Positions 8,493-17,570 of a stretch of 64,000 nucleotides of DNA are shown here, one piece after another. The notes beneath the pieces are model-generated. The model did no database searches. It was not told the origin of the DNA and saw nothing but the letters and a program-made list of their open reading frames with translations. The stretch is from RYN-230 sp963814645 (lineage in GTDB: Bacteria > Actinomycetota > Actinomycetes > Streptosporangiales > Streptosporangiaceae). How positions within the stretch are numbered: the first letter of the stretch is position 1; every line of letters begins with the position of its first letter. A program made the translations under genes and the position numbers. The stretch lies in contig CAWFDX010000001.1 of NCBI GenBank assembly GCA_963814645.1, forward strand, positions 620,001 through 684,000, read 5' to 3'.

Positions 8493-9878
8493 GTGCAGAC
8501 ACTCAGTTCTCAGCCGGCGGCCCGGGCGGCACCTCACCCTGTCCGGGCCGCCGGCTGGCGTGCCCCGCCCGGCCTGGTGCTGGCCGTCATCGCGGCCGGG
8601 GTGGCCGGGGTGATCGCGCTGTGGTGGCGGGACACCCCGCCGATAACCGGGCTGGGTGACACGCTGACCGGGGCCGGCCGCATCCTGGGCCTGCTGGCCG
8701 GGTACGGCGTCGTGGTGCTGGTCGCGCTAATGGCCCGGCTGCCGCCGCTGGAGCGTGGCATCGGCGCCAGCCGCCTGGCCCGCTGGCACGCCATGGGCGG
8801 CCGGTACATCATCACCATCATCGCCGCGCACGCGGTGCTGATCACCTGGGGCTACGCGGTCACCTTCCACCAGCGGGTGACCACCGAAGCGGGCACGCTG
8901 CTGACCAGCTACCCGGACGTGCTGATGGCCACCGTGGCGGCCGGGCTGCTGCTCGGCGTGGGCCTGGTCTCGGCCGGGCTGGTGCGCCGTCGGCTGGCCT
9001 ACGAGACCTGGTATCACCTGCACTTCTACACCTACCTGGCCATCGCCCTGGCGTTCAGCCACCAGTTCGCCAACGGCGCCTCGTTCGTCGACAGCCTGGC
9101 CGACCGGGTGGCCTGGTCGGCCCTGTACGCCACGGTGGCCGCGCTGGTGCTCTGGTACCGGGTGGTCACCCCGCTGCGCCGGCTGGCCCGGCACCGGTTC
9201 CGGGTGGCCGGACTGCGGCCGGAAGCGCCGGGCATCGTCTCGGTGTATATCGCCGGGGACCGGCTGGAGAAGCTGCACGCCGAGCCGGGCCAGTTCTTCC
9301 GCTGGCGGTTCCTGGCCCGCGGCATGTGGTGGCAGTCGCACCCCTACTCGCTGTCCGCGCTGCCCCGGCCGGACATGATGCGGATCACCGTCAAGGCCCG
9401 CGGTGACCACAGCGGCGCGCTGGCCCGGCTGCGCCCGGGCACCCGGGTGCTGGCCGAGGGCCCGTTCGGCGCGTTCACCCCGGCGCGGAGCCGCCGCGGC
9501 GTGGTGCTGATCGCGGGCGGCGTCGGCATCACCCCGATCCGGGCCATGTTCGCGGCCATGCCCGAACCGGCCGGCCGCCGCTTCGCCGCGGCCACCCTGA
9601 TTTACCGGGCCAGCCATCCGCGAGACATCGTGTTCCGCCGGGAACTGGACCAGATCGCGGCCAGCCGCGGCGCCGCCGTGCACTACCTGACCGGCTCCCG
9701 GCACCAGCTGGGCACCGACCCGCTGTCCGCCCGGAACCTGGCCGCCCTGGTGCCCGGCCTGCACCGGCGCCAGGCCTATGTCTGCGGCCCGCCCGGGATG
9801 ACCGAGACCGCGATCAGCGCGCTGCGCGCGGCCGGGGTGCCCCGCCGCCGCATCCATCACGAGTCCTTCGACTTCTGA
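8493..9878 (+). CDS. Ferric-reductase-like transmembrane flavocytochrome
   Basis: 461 residues. About six N-terminal membrane helices contain histidines suited to bis-haem ligation (RWHAMGGRYIITIIAAHAVLI; YETWYHLHFYTYLAIALAFSHQF). The cytosolic half is a ferredoxin-reductase module: HPYSLSALP for FAD, GGVGITPIRAMF for NAD(P)H, and C-terminal YVCGPPGM. It should carry electrons from NAD(P)H through FAD and haem across the membrane. The next gene, 14 bp downstream, encodes an FMN-binding protein likely to be the acceptor. Start GTG 8493 lacks a strong ribosome site. Confidence 0.9.
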   Translation: MQTLSSQPAARAAPHPVRAAGWRAPPGLVLAVIAAGVAGVIALWWRDTPPITGLGDTLTGAGRILGLLAGYGVVVLVALMARLPPLERGIGASRLARWHAMGGRYIITIIAAHAVLITWGYAVTFHQRVTTEAGTLLTSYPDVLMATVAAGLLLGVGLVSAGLVRRRLAYETWYHLHFYTYLAIALAFSHQFANGASFVDSLADRVAWSALYATVAALVLWYRVVTPLRRLARHRFRVAGLRPEAPGIVSVYIAGDRLEKLHAEPGQFFRWRFLARGMWWQSHPYSLSALPRPDMMRITVKARGDHSGALARLRPGTRVLAEGPFGAFTPARSRRGVVLIAGGVGITPIRAMFAAMPEPAGRRFAAATLIYRASHPRDIVFRRELDQIAASRGAAVHYLTGSRHQLGTDPLSARNLAALVPGLHRRQAYVCGPPGMTETAISALRAAGVPRRRIHHESFDF

Positions 9879-9892
9879 ACGGAGTATCTGCC

Positions 9893-10399
9893 ATGCGCCG
9901 CGCCATCCTCGCCCTGGGCAGCACCATCGCCGGGATTGCCGTGCTGCTCTCGTTCAAGACGCACGGCATCGCGGCCGGGGGCACCCTGGCCGGGGGCACC
10001 CCGGCCGCGGCGCCCAGCACACCCAGCGGCACCGGCTCGTCAGCGGCCCCAGCCGGCGCCGCCGATGCGGCCGGCGCCGCCGCAACACCGCGCGCGGCAG
10101 GCAAGGCGAAGGCGGGAGCCGGCCGGCACCGCACCGTCGCCGGCCAGGTGGCGGAGACCGCCCGTGGGCCGATGCAGGTCGAGCTCACCCTGACCGGGCA
10201 GCGCATCACCAAGGTCACCATGCTGCAGCGGACCGACGACGGGCCGCTGAGCAACCAGATCGACGCGACCGCCATCCCGACGCTGATCAACGAGACGCTC
10301 ACCGCGCAGAGCGCGCACATCGACGCGGTGAGCGGCGCCAGCTACACCAGCGAGGGTTACCTTCAGTCGCTGCAGAGCGCGCTGGACAAGGCCCGCTAA
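9893..10399 (+). CDS. Exported FMN-binding domain protein
   Basis: 168 residues: an N-terminal hydrophobic segment (LALGSTIAGIAVLLSF), an Ala/Pro/Gly-rich linker, then an FMN_bind domain of about 80 residues. DAVSGASYTSEGY near the C-terminus matches the flavinylation motif (SGAS/T-x-T) where ApbE-type transferases attach FMN to a Thr or Ser. It follows the ferric-reductase-like gene in the same operon and probably takes up its electrons outside the membrane. No apbE is in the window. GGAG before ATG 9893 supports the start. Confidence 0.88.
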   Translation: MRRAILALGSTIAGIAVLLSFKTHGIAAGGTLAGGTPAAAPSTPSGTGSSAAPAGAADAAGAAATPRAAGKAKAGAGRHRTVAGQVAETARGPMQVELTLTGQRITKVTMLQRTDDGPLSNQIDATAIPTLINETLTAQSAHIDAVSGASYTSEGYLQSLQSALDKAR

Positions 10400-10403
10400 G
10401 CCG

Positions 10404-11104
10404 TCACCGCGCCCGGACGCTGACCAGGGTCCGGCAGGCTGACACCACGATGAAGTCCCGCACGCCATCCTCCGGGAACGGCGCCGACGCCGGGTACCAC
10501 ACGCTGTTGCGGTAGGCGGCTACCGTCCAGCTCGCCGCGGTGGCCTGCTGCCCGGCGGCGGTCACCACCCGCAGCTCACAGCGCGTTCCGGCCGGGATCC
10601 GGCTGACCTGGACGACAATCTGCACGCCCCATGACCGGGCCCGGTACCGGACGATGGCCCCGGCCCCGGACATCGGGTTGCTGCCGCTGACGGTCTCCGG
10701 CCAGACCGCGGCCACCGGTTGCGGCGCCGGCTGCAGCAGGGCCGGCAGGCCGGCCACCGCCGCGCCCACGGCCAGCGCCGTAGCGGCGGTGGCCGTCGCC
10801 ACCCGGCGCCACATCCGGCGGCGGCGCTGCCGGGCCGCCCGGTGCAGCAGCACGCGCGAGCCACCATCGCCCGCCCCGGCAGGCCTGGGCCGTCCTCCGT
10901 GTCCGCGGCCAGCCTGACCACGTCGGCCGCGGGCACCGTGCCGAGACGGCCGACCAGGCTGGCCAGCCCAGCCAGCTCCTCCCGGCAATCGGTGCACCCG
11001 GCCAGATGGCGGTCCACCGAGAATCGCTCCGCCGGGCCGATCGCGCCCAGCAGGTAAACCCCAAGCGCGGAACGGATCTGGCGGCACTGGCCAGGATCAC
11101 TCAT
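10404..11104 (-). pseudogene. Anti-sigma factor (zf-HC2 / ZAS type), frameshifted
   Basis: From ATG 11104 the frame encodes a zinc-binding anti-sigma domain: early Cys, then VDRHLAGCTDCREEL (HxxxCxxC). It runs to about residue 85 and then, inside a CGCGCG run near 10853, the meaningful frame changes; the second frame gives a basic stretch, a membrane helix (ATALAVGAAVAGLPALL) and an extracytoplasmic domain ending VVSACRTLVSVRAR. A two-base slip restores one protein of about 230 residues. No sigma gene is adjacent, so either the partner is elsewhere or this is an orphan. The break may be a sequencing error. Confidence 0.7.
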
Positions 11105-11168
11105 GGCGGCTGTCAACCGCCGAATTGTTCCGCATACCAGGTATAACGGGCTCAACCGCCCGCAGCGT

Positions 11169-12827
11169 TCACGCCGCGGCTGATCCGTTAGCCAGATACT
11201 CCTGGACCAGGCGTACCGCGGTTGCGCCGTCACCGACCGCCGATGCCACCCGTTTGATCGACCGGGACCGGGCGTCGCCGATGGCGAACACTCCGGGCAG
11301 CGACGTCTCCAGCGGGAGTGGCGGGCGGTCCAGCGGCCACCGTCCCGGACACGGCACGTCCCGCCCGGTCCGGATGTAGCCGCCGTCCAGGTCAACCGCG
11401 TCCGGCAGCCATTGCGTCCGGGGCTCCCCGCCGATCAGCACGAACAGCGCACTGGCCGGGACTTCCCTGCTGGAGCCGTGCGGCTTGTCGCACACGGTGA
11501 GGGTCTCCAGGCGGCCCGGACCGTGGCCGTCAGTGACCTCGGTGCCCAGCCGCACGGTGATGTTGCCGGTGGCCTCGATCTCGCGGATCAGGTAGTCCGA
11601 CATCGACCGGGCCAGGCAGTCGCCCCGGACCAGCATGGTCACCCGCCGGGCGTACCGGGCCAGGTGCAGCGCATTCTGGCCCGCCGAGTTGCCGGCCCCC
11701 ACCACGAACACGTCCTGCCCAGCCATGGCCCGCACCTCGGCCCCGGCCGCACCGTAAAACACGCCGGATCCCACCAGCGCTTCCAGCCGCGGCACGCCGA
11801 GGCGACGCCAGGCGATGCCAGGCGCCAGGATGACGGCCCGGGCGCGGATCGGATGCCCGCCGCTCGGCTGCACGATGCGCTCCGCATCCCGGCCGCCCAG
11901 GCTGACCGCGGGCTGGGCGAACACCATGTGCGCGCCGAACATCCAGGCCTGCTCGCACGCCTTGCGGGTCAGCTCATGCCCGCTGACCCCGTGCGGGAAG
12001 CCCGGATAGTTCCGGATCATCGGGCTGTTTCCGGCCTGGCCGCCGGACACCGTCTCCTCCAGCACCACCGTCCGCAGGCCCTCCGAGGCGGCGTAGACCG
12101 CGGCAGTGAGCCCGGCTGGCCCGGCCCCCACGATGACCACGTCGCATTCGTCCAGATCGCTGCGGGTGCTGCCGCCGACCGCCGCGATGACCTCGGCGGT
12201 GGTCGGCTCGGCCACCGCGTAGCCGTCGTGCCGGATCAGCACTGGCAGCCGCGACTCCCGCAGGCCATGCTGGTCCAGCAGGCGGCGGCCGGGCCCGCTG
12301 TCCGCGTCGTGGAAGTGGAACGGCACGTAGAACCGGGTGAGCAGCTCGCGCAGCGTGTTCGTGCCGCGATCCTGGAGCCGCCCGACGAGGTAGAACAGCT
12401 CGAAGCCGGCCTCCTGGCCCTTAGCCCACTCGGCCAGGAACTCGCTGACTTCGCGGTACAGGTCCTGTTCCAGCAGCCACGGCTTGGTGATGTGATAGTC
12501 GGCCTGGCCCAGCACCATGGCCTGCGCGATCGGGCTGCGCGCCGAGTAATCGCGGTCCACCAGCAGCACCCGTTTGGCCAGCGGGTGCAGCACATGGGCC
12601 CGGGCGAGAAAATCGACGCCGGGCATCTCGGCCATCCCGTGGCCGGCGATGAGCAGGGCCACCGGCTGCCGCCGCGCCGCCAGGTCAGCCAATTCCGCCA
12701 GCCCGGCGCTGGCCGAGGTCGTGGCGGCGACGCAGAAGTCCCGGCCGAACCGCCGGCTGAGGTCGTCCCGCAGTGCGTGCACCACCCCTGGCTCGTCATC
12801 GACCAGAAACACCACTGGTTGTGCCAT
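11169..12827 (-). CDS. Fused pseudo-receiver / thioredoxin-fold / thioredoxin-reductase-like flavoprotein
   Basis: 552 residues in three parts. Residues 1-125 resemble a response-regulator receiver (VDDEPGVVHALRDDL; HITKPW) but the expected phospho-Asp is Gly in LLIAGHGM. Residues ~140-220 look like a thioredoxin/glutaredoxin fold without CxxC. Residues ~228-545 are a class II reductase (VVIVGAGPAGLTAAVYAASEG, VSGGQAG, second motif VFVVGAGNSAGQNALHLA, GVFAIGDAR). Where true thioredoxin reductases have the CxxC pair, this protein has FYGAAGAE. It therefore should bind FAD and NADPH but not reduce a disulfide by the usual route. Fusions of this layout are known in actinobacteria; role unclear. 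Confidence 0.88.
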   Translation of the reverse strand: MAQPVVFLVDDEPGVVHALRDDLSRRFGRDFCVAATTSASAGLAELADLAARRQPVALLIAGHGMAEMPGVDFLARAHVLHPLAKRVLLVDRDYSARSPIAQAMVLGQADYHITKPWLLEQDLYREVSEFLAEWAKGQEAGFELFYLVGRLQDRGTNTLRELLTRFYVPFHFHDADSGPGRRLLDQHGLRESRLPVLIRHDGYAVAEPTTAEVIAAVGGSTRSDLDECDVVIVGAGPAGLTAAVYAASEGLRTVVLEETVSGGQAGNSPMIRNYPGFPHGVSGHELTRKACEQAWMFGAHMVFAQPAVSLGGRDAERIVQPSGGHPIRARAVILAPGIAWRRLGVPRLEALVGSGVFYGAAGAEVRAMAGQDVFVVGAGNSAGQNALHLARYARRVTMLVRGDCLARSMSDYLIREIEATGNITVRLGTEVTDGHGPGRLETLTVCDKPHGSSREVPASALFVLIGGEPRTQWLPDAVDLDGGYIRTGRDVPCPGRWPLDRPPLPLETSLPGVFAIGDARSRSIKRVASAVGDGATAVRLVQEYLANGSAAA

Positions 12828-12888
12828 GCCACGACGCTAGGCACCGCACCGTTCGCAGAGCGTTCGCCGGGTACTGGCGTTCGGCAGA

Positions 12889-14109
12889 TTAAAGGGTCCA
12901 CAGTGCTTCGGTGGGCGCCAGCCGGGCGGCTTTGAGCGCGGGCAGCAGCCCGGCGAGGGCCCCGATGAGCAGCGCGGCGGCCAGGCCGCCGGCCCAGGCC
13001 TCGGCCGGGATGACCACGGCCCAGCCTTTGCTGTGCGCGTAGACGGCGGTGGCGGCCGCCCCGGCCACCACCCCGGCCGCGCCGCCGACCAGGGCCAGCG
13101 CGACCGCTTCGGACAGGAACTGGATCCGGATGTGGCCGCGGGTCGCGCCGAGCGCGCGGCGCAGCCCGATCTCGCTGCGCCGTTCCAGCACCGCGATGAC
13201 CATGATGTTGGCCACCCCGATCGCCCCGACCAGCAGCGCGACCGCGCCGAGGCCGAGGAACAGGGTGTTGAACGCGCCCTTGGCGTCGGCCTGGGCGACC
13301 AGCGCGGACGACGGCACGGACACGTCCGCGCTGGTCGGGTCCTCCGGGTCGGTCTGCGCGCCGAGCAGGTTGTCCACCGCGTTCACCCGGGAGTCGACCG
13401 CCTTGACGTAGATCGTGGTGGGGTGCCCGTCGAAGCCGTAGGCGCGCTCGGCGAACGGGTAGCCGACCAGCACGCTGGAGTCCACGTCCGGGGACAGCAC
13501 ATCCGGCTTGAGGATGCCGGCCACGTACAGCCACATGTTCCCGGCCCAGACCCGCTCGCCCGGGTAGACGTGGTCGATGCCGAGCAGTTGCGCGGCGGCC
13601 GCGCCGAGCACGCACACCGGCTCGCGCGCGGTGGCCGCGTTGAGGAACTTCCCCTGGGCCAGCGAGGTGCCGGCCGTGCCGGGCAGGCCGAGGCTGGCCG
13701 CGGCCACGCTGAGCGCGTTGGTGTTGACGGTGGGGATCAGCGGGCTGCGGTACACGCTGACGCCGTCGATGGTGCCGGTGGTCTGCACCGCGTACACCCC
13801 GGGCAGGCGGCCGATCATCGCGGGCGCCTGCAGCGGCAGTTCCTCGGTGCCGCCGGAGAAGTTGTTGCCGGGCTGCACGGTGAGCAGGTTGGTGCCCAGC
13901 GCGGCGATCTCCGCGTTCAGCCCGGCCGCCGAGGACGAGGACAGGCCGAGCACGGCGACGATCGCGGCCACGCCGATCGCGATGCCCAGCGCGGACAGCG
14001 CGGCGCGCAGTTTCCTGGTGCGCAGCCCGACCAGGGCCAGCCGGGCCAGGTCGGTGGGCCGCAGTTTGGCCGTCTGGGGCGCGTGGCTGGTGGCGGTCAC
14101 TGGGATCAC
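12889..14109 (-). CDS. ABC transporter permease, MacB/FtsX type
   Basis: 406 residues. A basic N-terminus leads into LRTRKLRAALSALGIAIGVAAIVAVLG, the first helix of MacB-type permeases, then an extracytoplasmic MacB_PCD domain (~60-270) and three C-terminal helices with the FtsX pattern (ERRSEIGLRRALGATRGHIRIQFL). Such permeases work mechanically with a cognate ATPase and adaptor. Its GTG start overlaps the stop of the ATPase gene (GTGA), so the pair is translationally coupled. It is the last gene of a leftward operon starting near 17.5 kb. Confidence 0.93.
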   Translation of the reverse strand: MIPVTATSHAPQTAKLRPTDLARLALVGLRTRKLRAALSALGIAIGVAAIVAVLGLSSSSAAGLNAEIAALGTNLLTVQPGNNFSGGTEELPLQAPAMIGRLPGVYAVQTTGTIDGVSVYRSPLIPTVNTNALSVAAASLGLPGTAGTSLAQGKFLNAATAREPVCVLGAAAAQLLGIDHVYPGERVWAGNMWLYVAGILKPDVLSPDVDSSVLVGYPFAERAYGFDGHPTTIYVKAVDSRVNAVDNLLGAQTDPEDPTSADVSVPSSALVAQADAKGAFNTLFLGLGAVALLVGAIGVANIMVIAVLERRSEIGLRRALGATRGHIRIQFLSEAVALALVGGAAGVVAGAAATAVYAHSKGWAVVIPAEAWAGGLAAALLIGALAGLLPALKAARLAPTEALWTL

Positions 14110-14858
14110 CGCCCGGCGGTGTCGGACACGATCCGGCCATCCAGCATCCGGATCTGCCGGTGCATCCGGGCCGCGACCGACTCGTCGTGGGTGACCACGA
14201 TGATGGTGGTCCCGGCGGTGTGCAGTTCGGCCAGCAGGTCGAGGATGGCCGCGCCGGTGGCCTGGTCCAGGTTGCCGGTGGGCTCGTCGGCCAGCACGAT
14301 CGCGGGCGACCCGGCCAGCGCGCGGGCGATGGCCACCCGCTGCCGCTCCCCGCCGGACAGCTGGGTGGGCCGGGCGCGCAGCTTGTGGCCCAGCCCGACC
14401 CGGTCCAGCGCGGTCGCGGCGGCGTCGCGGCGGGCGGCGATGCCGACCCCGGCGTACAGCAGCCCGTCGGCCACGTTGTCCAGCACTGTGGCGTGTTCGG
14501 CCAGGAAGAACTGCTGGAACACGAACCCGATCTCGGTCGCCCGCAGCCCGGCCAGCGCCCGGTCGCTGAGCGTGGCTACGTCCAGCCCGGTGACCCGCAC
14601 CGTGCCGCTGGTCGGCCGGTCCAGCGTGCCGGCCAGGTGCAGCAGGGTGCTCTTCCCCGAACCGGACGGGCCCAGCACCGCGACCAGTTCCGCGGCCGCG
14701 ATGGCCAGGCTCACCCCGCGCAGCGCCTGCACCGGCGGGGTGCCGGGATAGACCTTGGTCACCTCGGTCAGCTCCAGGACCAGGCCATCTCCTGGCGCGC
14801 GGCCCGGCTGGGCCGTGGCGGGCTGGGCGGTGACGGCGGGCTGGGCGGCGGTGCTCAT
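14106..14858 (-). CDS. ABC transporter ATP-binding protein, LolD/MacB type
   Basis: 250 residues from ATG 14858. All motifs are present: Walker A GPSGSGKST, Q-loop FVFQQFFL, signature LSGGERQRVAIARAL, Walker B VLADEPTG, and H-loop VVTHDESVAA. The residues ahead of LTEVTKVYPGTPPVQALRGVSL are a low-complexity Ala/Pro/Gln tail. Both ends overlap neighbours by ATGA/GTGA junctions, so adaptor, ATPase and permease are translated together. It powers the FtsX-type permease that follows. Confidence 0.94.
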   Translation of the reverse strand: MSTAAQPAVTAQPATAQPGRAPGDGLVLELTEVTKVYPGTPPVQALRGVSLAIAAAELVAVLGPSGSGKSTLLHLAGTLDRPTSGTVRVTGLDVATLSDRALAGLRATEIGFVFQQFFLAEHATVLDNVADGLLYAGVGIAARRDAAATALDRVGLGHKLRARPTQLSGGERQRVAIARALAGSPAIVLADEPTGNLDQATGAAILDLLAELHTAGTTIIVVTHDESVAARMHRQIRMLDGRIVSDTAGR

Positions 14859-16168
14859 ATGCCCGGCACCACGACGTGCTGGCCGGGCGTCAGGTTCCCG
14901 CTGACCTGCACCTTGCCGGCGGCGTCGTCGAACATGCCCGGGGTCACCGTGACCAGGTGGTGCCCGCCGGGCCCGGTCACCTCCACCGCGTACTTCCCGC
15001 CCGGCTCGGCCAGCAGCGCGTCCACCGGCACGGTCAGCGCGTTGGACACGCTGCCGGTGGTGATCGTCACCGTCACCGGGGCCTGGTTCAGTTTCCCGGC
15101 CGCCTTGGGGTGAGTCAGCGCGACCAGCACGGTGATGGTGGCCGACCCAGAGCCGCTGGCCGAGCTGTTCGACGAGCTGCCCGACTGGCCGTTCGAGCTG
15201 CTGGAACTGCCCGACGAGGGCGTGCTGGCGACCCGGCCGACCTGGGTGACCACCCCCGGGGTGATGCTCCCGTCCGGCAGCGTGATGCTGACCTGGTCGC
15301 CGTCCTTCACCTCGGATTGCAGCGAGGGGTCCAGGTCGATCGTCACCGTCGGGGTGATCGAGGTCGCGGTCAGCACCACCGATCCCGCGGTGGCCTGACC
15401 GCCCAGCGACGTGGTGCTGCCCAGGCCGGTGACCAGCGCCGGGCCGGGCAGGAACGCGGCCTGGCCCAGCGGCAGCGTCCCAGTCACGGTCAGGCCGAGC
15501 TTGGTCTGCAGTTGCTCGACCGCGTACGCGGTCTCCGCGCTGTAGTAGTCCCACCCGGAGCGGGGGCCGAGCGCGGCCCGGGTCGCGTACCCGAGGTGCA
15601 GCAGGTCGCGGTTCAGCTCGGTCACATCGGGCCCGGTCAGCCCCTCGGACAGGTCGCGGTAGGCCGGCACCGGGCCGTACAGCAGCACCACCGGGCTGCC
15701 GGACATGCCGTAGATCTGCTGGCCCTGGCGGATGACCTGGCCGACCTGGGGCAGCCAGGTGAACGTCCCGGCCCCGGCCGACGCCGACGCGGAGGACGAG
15801 GACGACGAACTGGCCGGCACCGCCACCGACCAGGTACCCGCGTCACCCAGCGTGGCGTCCTCCTCGGTCTGGCTGGTCAGCGACTGGCGGGTCACCGTGG
15901 CCGTCCCGGTCTGGTAGCCGCTGCTGGTCCCGGCCGCCTGGTTGCCGGACCCGCGGAACGCCCCGCTGGCCAGCGCGGCCCCGACGGCAGCCGCCGCGAC
16001 CACGATCACCACCCCGGCCACCACCCAGCCGCGCCGGCCGCGGCGGCCGCGCCGGTCCCGGTCCGGGGGCGGGGAGCTCCGCACCGGTGTGGCCGCTGCG
16101 GCAGGCGTGGCCGCCGCCTGGGCCGTCCCGCTTTCCGGCTGCTGCCGGGCATCGGTGTCTTGGTTCAT
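14855..16168 (-). CDS. Membrane-anchored efflux adaptor (HlyD/MacA-like) with peptidoglycan-binding domain
   Basis: 437 residues from ATG 16168, preceded by AAGGACGAGG. The N-terminus is Ala/Pro-rich, then RRGRRGRRGWVVAGVVIVVAAAAVG forms a single membrane anchor. The periplasm-side part contains a PG_binding_1 module (GLTGPDVTELNRDLLHLGY..., about residues 195-260) and a barrel-sandwich/beta-barrel adaptor region, with a Ser-rich insert (SSGSSSSSNGQSGSSSNSS). It should link the ABC ATPase/permease to the cell wall. Stop overlaps the ATPase ATG. The preceding lipoprotein gene ends 17 bp upstream. Confidence 0.9.
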   Translation of the reverse strand: MNQDTDARQQPESGTAQAAATPAAAATPVRSSPPPDRDRRGRRGRRGWVVAGVVIVVAAAAVGAALASGAFRGSGNQAAGTSSGYQTGTATVTRQSLTSQTEEDATLGDAGTWSVAVPASSSSSSSASASAGAGTFTWLPQVGQVIRQGQQIYGMSGSPVVLLYGPVPAYRDLSEGLTGPDVTELNRDLLHLGYATRAALGPRSGWDYYSAETAYAVEQLQTKLGLTVTGTLPLGQAAFLPGPALVTGLGSTTSLGGQATAGSVVLTATSITPTVTIDLDPSLQSEVKDGDQVSITLPDGSITPGVVTQVGRVASTPSSGSSSSSNGQSGSSSNSSASGSGSATITVLVALTHPKAAGKLNQAPVTVTITTGSVSNALTVPVDALLAEPGGKYAVEVTGPGGHHLVTVTPGMFDDAAGKVQVSGNLTPGQHVVVPGI

Positions 16169-16185
16169 GTCCTCGTCCTTCACTC

Positions 16186-16716
16186 TCACCCGCCGCCTGA
16201 GGGCAGGAACACCCCGCACGCTTTGGCCGCCGCCTGGTATTGCGGCGAGTTCATGTCGATTCCGGTCGGGATCGCCTGCGCGTTGCTGCCGTTCTGACTG
16301 GTGGGGTCCGGCCAGGTCGGGTAGCCGTGTGACCGCATGCACTGCGCGGCCTTCACCCCTTGCAGGAACTCCTGGTGCTGTTCGGTTCCACTGGCCGGGA
16401 CGCCCTGCGGCAGCAGGTGATGGCAGGCCTGGGTGGCTGCCGCGAACTGTGCCGAGCTTGGATCGGCGCCCTGGACCGCGAACCCGTGGTAGATGATCAG
16501 CGTGTAGCCAGGCTTGGGGTTGGCCGGCCGGTGGCTGAGGTAAACGCCCTGCTGGCCGTGCGCGTGCAGGCACTGCACCAGCCTGGCCAGCGCGACCGAC
16601 GGGTCCGTGGTGTAGCTGGCGCCGGAACTGGCCGGCGGTGCGCCGCTGCCGCACCCAGTGGCCAGCAGCGGGGCCAGGGCCAGCGCGGCCAGGCCGGCCA
16701 CCCGGCGCAGTCTCAT
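16186..16716 (-). CDS. Lipoprotein with CMRSHGYPxxPDP motif (copy 1)
   Basis: 176 residues. LAALALAPLLATGCG is a lipoprotein signal with lipobox LATGC. The mature part has two paired segments: QCLHAHGQQGVY and QCMRSHGYPTWPDP, each Cys-x-x-x-His-Gly, and another late Cys (KACGVFLPSGGG). The 'CMRSHGxPxxPDP' signature marks a family of secreted actinobacterial proteins of unknown function often encoded beside HlyD/ABC efflux genes. Paralogous to the next gene upstream; both start with MR(L/P)RR and end in Gly-rich tails. Probably an accessory subunit on the outer face of the membrane. Confidence 0.82.
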   Translation of the reverse strand: MRLRRVAGLAALALAPLLATGCGSGAPPASSGASYTTDPSVALARLVQCLHAHGQQGVYLSHRPANPKPGYTLIIYHGFAVQGADPSSAQFAAATQACHHLLPQGVPASGTEQHQEFLQGVKAAQCMRSHGYPTWPDPTSQNGSNAQAIPTGIDMNSPQYQAAAKACGVFLPSGGG

Positions 16717-16720
16717 CTGG

Positions 16721-17224
16721 TCAGCCTCCGCTGCACTTCTGCTGCGCCGCCTCGAATTGCGCGGAGCTGGTGTCGATGCTGGACGGCAGCGGCTGCTCGC
16801 CGACTCTTCCGTTCTGCACAACCGGGTCCGGGTAGTCCGGGAAGCCGTGTGACCGCATGCACGCGGCGAACTTCACCAGGTTGTTGATCTGCTGCCGCGT
16901 CATCTGGCCCGGGCCGCCGCCGGGCAGCAGGTGCTTGCAGGCCTTCATGGCCGTGCCGAACTGGGCGGTCTGCGGGTTCACGCCGGTGACGTAGTGCCCC
17001 ATGATGCTGATCGCGGTACTCGAATCTGCTGCGCTCGGCGCGTTGGAGAAATAGAAGTTCAGCACCCCGTGGCCGCGCATGCACGCGGCGAAGACGTCCA
17101 GTTGCTGCACGTTCCCGGGGCCCGGGCTGGCCGTGGACCCGGCCGGGTGCGCACCGCCGCACGCGGTGGCTAGCAGCGCGGTCAGGGCCAGCGCGGCCGC
17201 GGCGGCCGCTCGGCGCGGTCTCAT
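16721..17224 (-). CDS. Lipoprotein with CMRSHGFPxxPDP motif (copy 2)
   Basis: 167 residues, signal ALTALLATACGG (lipobox LATAC). As in copy 1 there are two Cys-His-Gly segments, AACMRGHGVLNFYF and AACMRSHGFPDYPDP, and a conserved tail PSSIDTSSAQFEAAQQKCSGG. Its stop is 4 bp from the start of copy 1. The repeated CMRxHG elements suggest each protein folds from two related halves, with Cys and His able to bind a metal or form disulfides; this is inference. Confidence 0.82.
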   Translation of the reverse strand: MRPRRAAAAAALALTALLATACGGAHPAGSTASPGPGNVQQLDVFAACMRGHGVLNFYFSNAPSAADSSTAISIMGHYVTGVNPQTAQFGTAMKACKHLLPGGGPGQMTRQQINNLVKFAACMRSHGFPDYPDPVVQNGRVGEQPLPSSIDTSSAQFEAAQQKCSGG

Positions 17225-17228
17225 CTGG

Positions 17229-17484
17229 TCAGCCTCCGTTGCACTTCTGCAGCGCGGCCTGGAACTGCGCCGAGCTGCTGTCGATGCTCGATGGCAGCGG
17301 CGGCTGCTCGATGCCGTTGCTGTTCACGCTGGGATCCGGATAGCCCGGGTAGCCGTGCGCCCGGCGTGGCCGCCGGCGTGCCACCGCAGCCCGCGGCCAG
17401 CAGCACGGTTCCGGCCAGCACGGTCCCGGCTAGCGCGGCCGGGATCAGTGCGGCGGCCAGCCGGCCCGGCTGTCCCTCGTTCAT
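17229..17484 (-). pseudogene. Lipoprotein of the CMRSHG family (copy 3), internally deleted and frameshifted
   Basis: ATG 17484 starts a normal lipoprotein signal (GTVLLAAGCGG). Soon after the lipobox the text changes frame, and the other frame reads RAHGYPGYPDPSVNSNG then PSSIDSSSAQFQAALQKCNGG, the exact C-terminus of copies 1 and 2. About 90 residues in the middle are gone. It is the promoter-proximal gene of the operon, so the truncation would leave the downstream genes transcribed. Clear evidence of triplication followed by decay. Confidence 0.75.
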
Positions 17485-17570
17485 CGGCGAATCCGCCCTT
17501 ACTGTGGATCGAATGACCCCTCCGGGGGATCAGCCTGGACGCCGGGATTAGGACTACCGCACGGATGGCG

